Shown here: in pieces, positions 58,244 to 64,000 of the stretch
Layout of the letters: each line of letters starts with the position of its first letter
Numbering within the stretch: position 1 is the stretch's first letter
Assembly: GCA_030685235.1 (NCBI GenBank)
Contig: MU839173.1
Location: forward strand, 112,702-176,701
Length of the DNA stretch: 64,000 nucleotides
Reading direction: 5' to 3'
Source of the DNA: Copromyces sp. CBS 386.78
Lineage: Eukaryota > Ascomycota > Sordariomycetes > Sordariales > Sordariaceae
The notes under the pieces: model-generated
Database searches by the model: none
What the model saw: only the letters and a program-made list of their open reading frames with translations
Told to the model about the DNA's origin: nothing
Program-made: the position numbers and the translations under genes

Positions 58244-59287
58244 ATGGACTCCTTCAACAGCGACGACTCCAACGACAACACCTATCACAACCCAGCAATG
58301 ACCTACCTCGGCCATCACGGTCATCCCTACGACCCATCCAATGCCAATGCGACGACGACTGACACACTCACCATCCGCACGAGCTGGATCCGCACCGTGC
58401 ACCGTGCCGCCCAAGCTTACCTCCACCAAATGACTATGTCCTCCTCCACCGACGAAGGCCTTCCGAAAACTGCGTCAGGGACTGCATGTGCTGCTGCCAG
58501 CCAAATCACCGAGAAAGACATCCTATACGCCTCAATCTGGGGCTTGATCACCAGAGCGCAGCGATTGCGCGGTGATCACATGCATTGCGTCGACATGGAC
58601 TCGAGTCACTCGACGGAAGCGGTAGGTCTAAAACTCTTAATCACCACCGCCGTCCACGACGTCCATGTATCCTTCCCCCTTGTGCTCCCACCCATCGTCG
58701 TCGCCCCCTTACAAGACCAATTATTCCTCCGGCCAGTCATCACGGATGAGACAGCCATCCCTCGTCTCAGACGGTACGCCCTGCTTGCCAGCGCGATCCG
58801 CTCGGCTATTGGGATTGGGGAGGCTCAAGCTGTGCAGCATGAGGGGCAATTTGAAGAGCAGGGGCAAGTGCATGGACAGGAACATGAAGTTGCGCGGTGG
58901 CGGCGGCGGCGGCAAGCGACGGTGGCGGCTGCAAAGAAGCGGGAAAAATGGATGGAAAGATGCGAGGGCGAGGGTGGAAAGGGCTTGTTTATTGTTTCTC
59001 TTGATGATGATGAGGGGGCGGGAAGGGGACAGGGCTGGGAAGAGGGCATGATGGGATATAGACATGGACATGGACATGGCCGGTCACCGTATGGGAAGCC
59101 GTGGACGACGCCGGCGAGGAGGAGGGGAGACTATCATGCGGTTATCTTGCCGCCGGCTCCTGAAGGGGATTTGGAGGGGAAGGATGGGAAATGGAGGGTG
59201 CAGTTGCATTTACATGCGCTGTATGGACAGTGGTTGAGGAGGTGCATGGACGAGGAACCCTGGGAAGTGGGGACGGGAGGCAGCTAA
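58244..59287 (+). CDS. Protein of unknown function
   Basis: A single exon of 347 residues from the ATG at 58244, preceded by a caccaccaccacc leader. The first 30 residues are polar. A structured-looking region follows (ITEKDILYASIWGLITRAQR; KLLITTAVHDVHVSFPLVLP). From about residue 200 the chain is Gln/Glu/Arg-rich, with a likely helix rich in Arg and Ala, then a Gly/His-rich part (YRHGHGHGRSPYG). No domain is recognised. It shares no clear similarity with the preceding unknown gene. Confidence 0.6.
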   Translation: MDSFNSDDSNDNTYHNPAMTYLGHHGHPYDPSNANATTTDTLTIRTSWIRTVHRAAQAYLHQMTMSSSTDEGLPKTASGTACAAASQITEKDILYASIWGLITRAQRLRGDHMHCVDMDSSHSTEAVGLKLLITTAVHDVHVSFPLVLPPIVVAPLQDQLFLRPVITDETAIPRLRRYALLASAIRSAIGIGEAQAVQHEGQFEEQGQVHGQEHEVARWRRRRQATVAAAKKREKWMERCEGEGGKGLFIVSLDDDEGAGRGQGWEEGMMGYRHGHGHGRSPYGKPWTTPARRRGDYHAVILPPAPEGDLEGKDGKWRVQLHLHALYGQWLRRCMDEEPWEVGTGGS

Positions 59288-59387
59288 GATGGTGTCTCTG
59301 AGAGTTCGGGTGAGCTAGCTGTATCCAATGGACCAAGGCGGTTTGGACTTGATTTGCTGGGCGTGTGGCTTCACTCGCTGAAGCCGA

Positions 59388-59456
59388 TGGGGAACGGCAG
59401 TCGTTGACAAGACGTCTCCTCGTGATATTGTATCATCTGGATTGCTTCGTACAGGC
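59388..59456 (+). repeat. diverged direct repeat downstream of P450 gene
   Basis: ggggaacggcagtcgttgac followed about 30 nt on by attgcttcgtacaggc. Both motifs recur in the same order and orientation at 61564-61665 on the other side of the P450 gene. Confidence 0.5.
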
Positions 59457-59532
59457 AGTTCCACTGCACCTTCCACCGAGAACAGACATCGATCGGCCAC
59501 CAAAGGGTTCTTTCCCTTCAGACCCTGAACTA

Positions 59533-61386
59533 CTAGGTTGCTCTTGCCGTGATCCCAACATCCAATTTCACCGGCTTGATGAACCACATGTTCTTACACG
59601 GCCACTCCTTCCCGGTTGTCGGTTGGATCTGTGAATTTGTCAGCTCAACGCACCCACCAATTTTGGACGAGCAAAGGACGGAGGAAAACTTACATCAAAC
59701 CGCCTCAAAAAGCTCGGGACGAACTTGTACATTTCCAACAAGGCGATATTCCTCCCAATGCACCCCCTGATCCCAGCACCAAAATGCAATAGCGTCGCGT
59801 TCATCTCGCTCACCCTCTGTTTCTCCGTCTCCTGGTCCAAGTTCTCATCAACGAGCCACCTCTCGGGTCGATACTCGTCCGTATCCTCACCAAATATTTC
59901 CCGCGATCGGTGAACCACCCAAGCATTGCACCCGACAATCGTTCCTCCCGGCACGAACTCTCCACAGATGTCCATCCCGCCCGGTGGCGTCACCCGCTCG
60001 AGATGCATTCCCACGGCGGGATGTAACCGGAAAGCCTCCTTGATGCAAGCGTCAAGGTAGGGGAGTTTCTGTGCATCTGCCCAAGAGACCACTCCATGGT
60101 TGGCTTTGAGGGAGATAACCCCCTCAGCCACAGCATCATCAATCTCCCTAACCAGCCGCCGATAACACGCCTCGTTCCTCAACAAGTAGTAGAAAACCGC
60201 AGCCAGCGACGCAGCCGTGGTATCGCTTCCCGCCAGCACCATGGTCGTCGCCATGGTAAGGACCACATGATCCGTCATGAAGCCCGAGCCCTGCTGCTGG
60301 TCATCCCTTTGAGCCTGGAGAAACATGCCCATCAGGTCATCTCCTTCGGCTCTACCGCCACCCTCCTCCTTTTTTGTCTTGTTGTTGTCGCCCATGCTCC
60401 GCTTCCTCTCAACTTGCTCCAGCCTCTCAACCATTCTCTCCCTCGCAAATCTCGCCGGAGCACTTGTGCTCTGCCACACTCCCCAACGACTCAACATGCG
60501 CTTGATAGGATTCTGCTTCCCCACCCACCGATCCAGCCACGGCATCTGTCCCACTACCGCACTGTAGTCAAACGCGTTATCCAAGCTCTCGATGATGCCG
60601 TCCACGTCCTCTTCCCTGTCGATAAACCCCAGCCGCTTGGAGTAGGTGATCTCGGCGATGACGTCGAAAGCAAAGAACTGCAGCCAGCGGACCAAATTGC
60701 ATGTTGTCTTTTCGTCCTCGTCGTCAGAAGCACAAGTGGAAGCGTACAGCTTGGCAGTCTGGGAAAGAAAGGTTCTGATGGCGTTGTCCACTCTCGGCTC
60801 GTAGTGCGTCACCAGATTACTCATTGCGAAAGCCGGCGTGGCCAGCCGGCGAAGTCTGGAGTGGTAGGTGTTGTCCAAGGTGCCGAAGAGAGAAGGGAGG
60901 GGAACGCCGCGGTGGAGTTGCATTTGGACGGGGTAGAATGTGCTCTGCTCTCACACACATGACATCAACGAACGCATTCTCTCACAAGTGACTAATATAA
61001 CAACACGAAGAAGGGTTTGGATTACATACCTTGTTGAGATTGTTCTTCAGGCTGTAAATCACCTTGGCCGCTTGCGGGTCAGCAAAGGAGAGGCAGTTGG
61101 GTCCTAGGCGGACCACGTTGCCGAGCTGGCTATGCAGTTTAATGTGCGTTTCTTGACATTTTTGGCCCGACACGAGGAAGAAGCGCCACCAGTTGGTCAA
61201 GGAAGCCAGGAACGGGCCTGGGTATTTGTTGAGACCGTGGTTGAAGTAGTTGGTAGCGGCGTGAAGGAGGAGGAGGAGGAAAACCCCAAGCCCAACCCAG
61301 GTGTAACTTGGCAAATTGGAGAATATCATGCCGTTGCTTGAGATCCATTCCGGGAAGGGTTCCCCGTGCTGCGTGAAGGAGGGCAT
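59533..61386 (-). CDS. Membrane-anchored cytochrome P450 monooxygenase
   Basis: Three exons, 61386-61030, 60944-59694 and 59628-59533, give 567 residues. An N-terminal hydrophobic anchor (YTWVGLGVFLLLLLHAA) is followed by a Pro-containing hinge (KYPGPFLASL). Class hallmarks are present: I-helix AGSDTTAASLA, ExxR in IKEAFRLHPAV, PERW (residues YRPERWL), and heme loop FGAGIRGCIGRN with the ligand Cys near residue 509. The sequence resembles fungal pisatin demethylase/benzoate hydroxylase-type P450s, so a microsomal hydroxylase of a small aromatic or secondary metabolite is likely. The substrate is unknown. A Lys/Glu/Gly-rich insert (about residues 295-320) is unusual. No other biosynthetic genes besides the SDR lie nearby. 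Confidence 0.92.
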
Positions 61387-61563
61387 GTTGGGCTGAAGGT
61401 CTAACTACCTGCTAAGCAACTAGAGGAGTCTTGACCTTTTGAGGTTTTTGGAATTGTTGTTAACCCGTACCTTTATATCGGTCAACTTGAAAGCCCAAAA
61501 TGCGGGGTAAGGACGCCGGCGTCGATCCGGACTACATTACACGATGTCACCGTATTTCCGGAG

Positions 61564-61665
61564 TGGGGAAACGGCAGTGGTTGACGGCTGTCTCGACGGC
61601 CTGAAACAACCTTTGTTCATGTTTTGAATTGCTTGATTTGACATTACTCATTGCTTCGTACAGGC
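61564..61665 (+). repeat. diverged direct repeat upstream of P450 gene
   Basis: ggggaaacggcagtggttgac and, further on, attgcttcgtacaggc match 59388-59456. The spacer between the motifs is longer here. Confidence 0.5.
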
Positions 61666-61699
61666 TTTGATAAAAACATCAACGGGGGGACAAGTGTCG

Positions 61700-61782
61700 G
61701 CATCTCGGCTCCGAACACAAAGCCCACATATCCCGGCTCCGAACAAAAAGCCCCACATATCCCGGCTCCGGGTGGCTGGCCT
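61700..61782. repeat. short tandem repeat, about 31-bp unit
   Basis: Units built on cggctccgaacaaaaagccc followed by cacatatccc occur about two and a half times in the 3' flank of the SDR gene. Confidence 0.65.
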
Positions 61783-61887
61783 GTGGCACCCGTGCCGTAT
61801 GACGTATCTCCCGGCTCAGACCGGGATCTCTGGACTGTTTCCCGGAACCACCTACTTGTCCTTCTGATAATTCTCTCCGCCACTCCT

Positions 61888-64000
<2,113 letters not shown>

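Noticed and set aside
60096..60962. 288-codon open frame on the plus strand
   Set aside because: Antisense to the cytochrome P450 main exon.

Overview
The window is nuclear DNA of a filamentous ascomycete, most likely a Sordariomycete close to Neurospora/Sordaria. The genes are GC-rich with short introns (about 55-90 nt, GT-AG with two likely GC-AG cases). Both tRNA genes carry introns next to the anticodon. The middle of the window is an AT-rich block whose transposon genes are full of C-to-T and G-to-A changes, the mark of repeat-induced point mutation (RIP). The genus is an inference.

Layout. 1-12 kb: a large protein with a fungal N-terminal helical domain and a WD40-like C-terminus, a tRNA-Met(CAU), a protein with a 2EXR-like N-terminus, a coiled-coil protein of unknown function, and a BuGZ/ZNF207-type zinc-finger protein. 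12-25 kb: a kinesin-8 motor, a secreted GH115 alpha-glucuronidase, a transaldolase with a 44-nt exon, and a tRNA-Glu(CUC). 25-30 kb: COX10 (heme A synthesis) and a SANT/Myb protein. 30-32.7 kb: no recognisable gene.

32.7-45 kb is a transposon island with three elements. The first is an intact-looking 573-bp element with perfect 73-bp terminal inverted repeats and a 9-bp target duplication (GCTGCTAAG). The second, 121 bp further on, is an 11.5-kb element with 52-bp perfect terminal repeats and a different 9-bp duplication (TTCACTGAC). The third is a RIP-destroyed Ty3/Gypsy retrotransposon (two 230-bp LTRs, 5-bp duplication GTACT) nested inside the second. The two inverted-repeat elements have unlike ends but share subterminal sequence. 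Their 9-bp duplications fit the Mutator superfamily.

45-64 kb: an MFS hexose-type transporter; a P450 nitric oxide reductase (CYP55) with a mitochondrial presequence followed by a second start; an NAD(P)-binding epimerase-like protein; two conserved or small unknown proteins; an ankyrin-repeat protein; two unknown proteins; a membrane-anchored cytochrome P450; and an SDR-family polyol/sugar reductase.

Several genes concern carbohydrate use (GH115, transaldolase, sugar transporter, SDR), but they are scattered on both strands and do not look like one co-regulated cluster. Exon boundaries were assigned by hand from splice sites and reading-frame continuity. Every multi-exon model except the partial gene at 53 kb sums to a whole number of codons.
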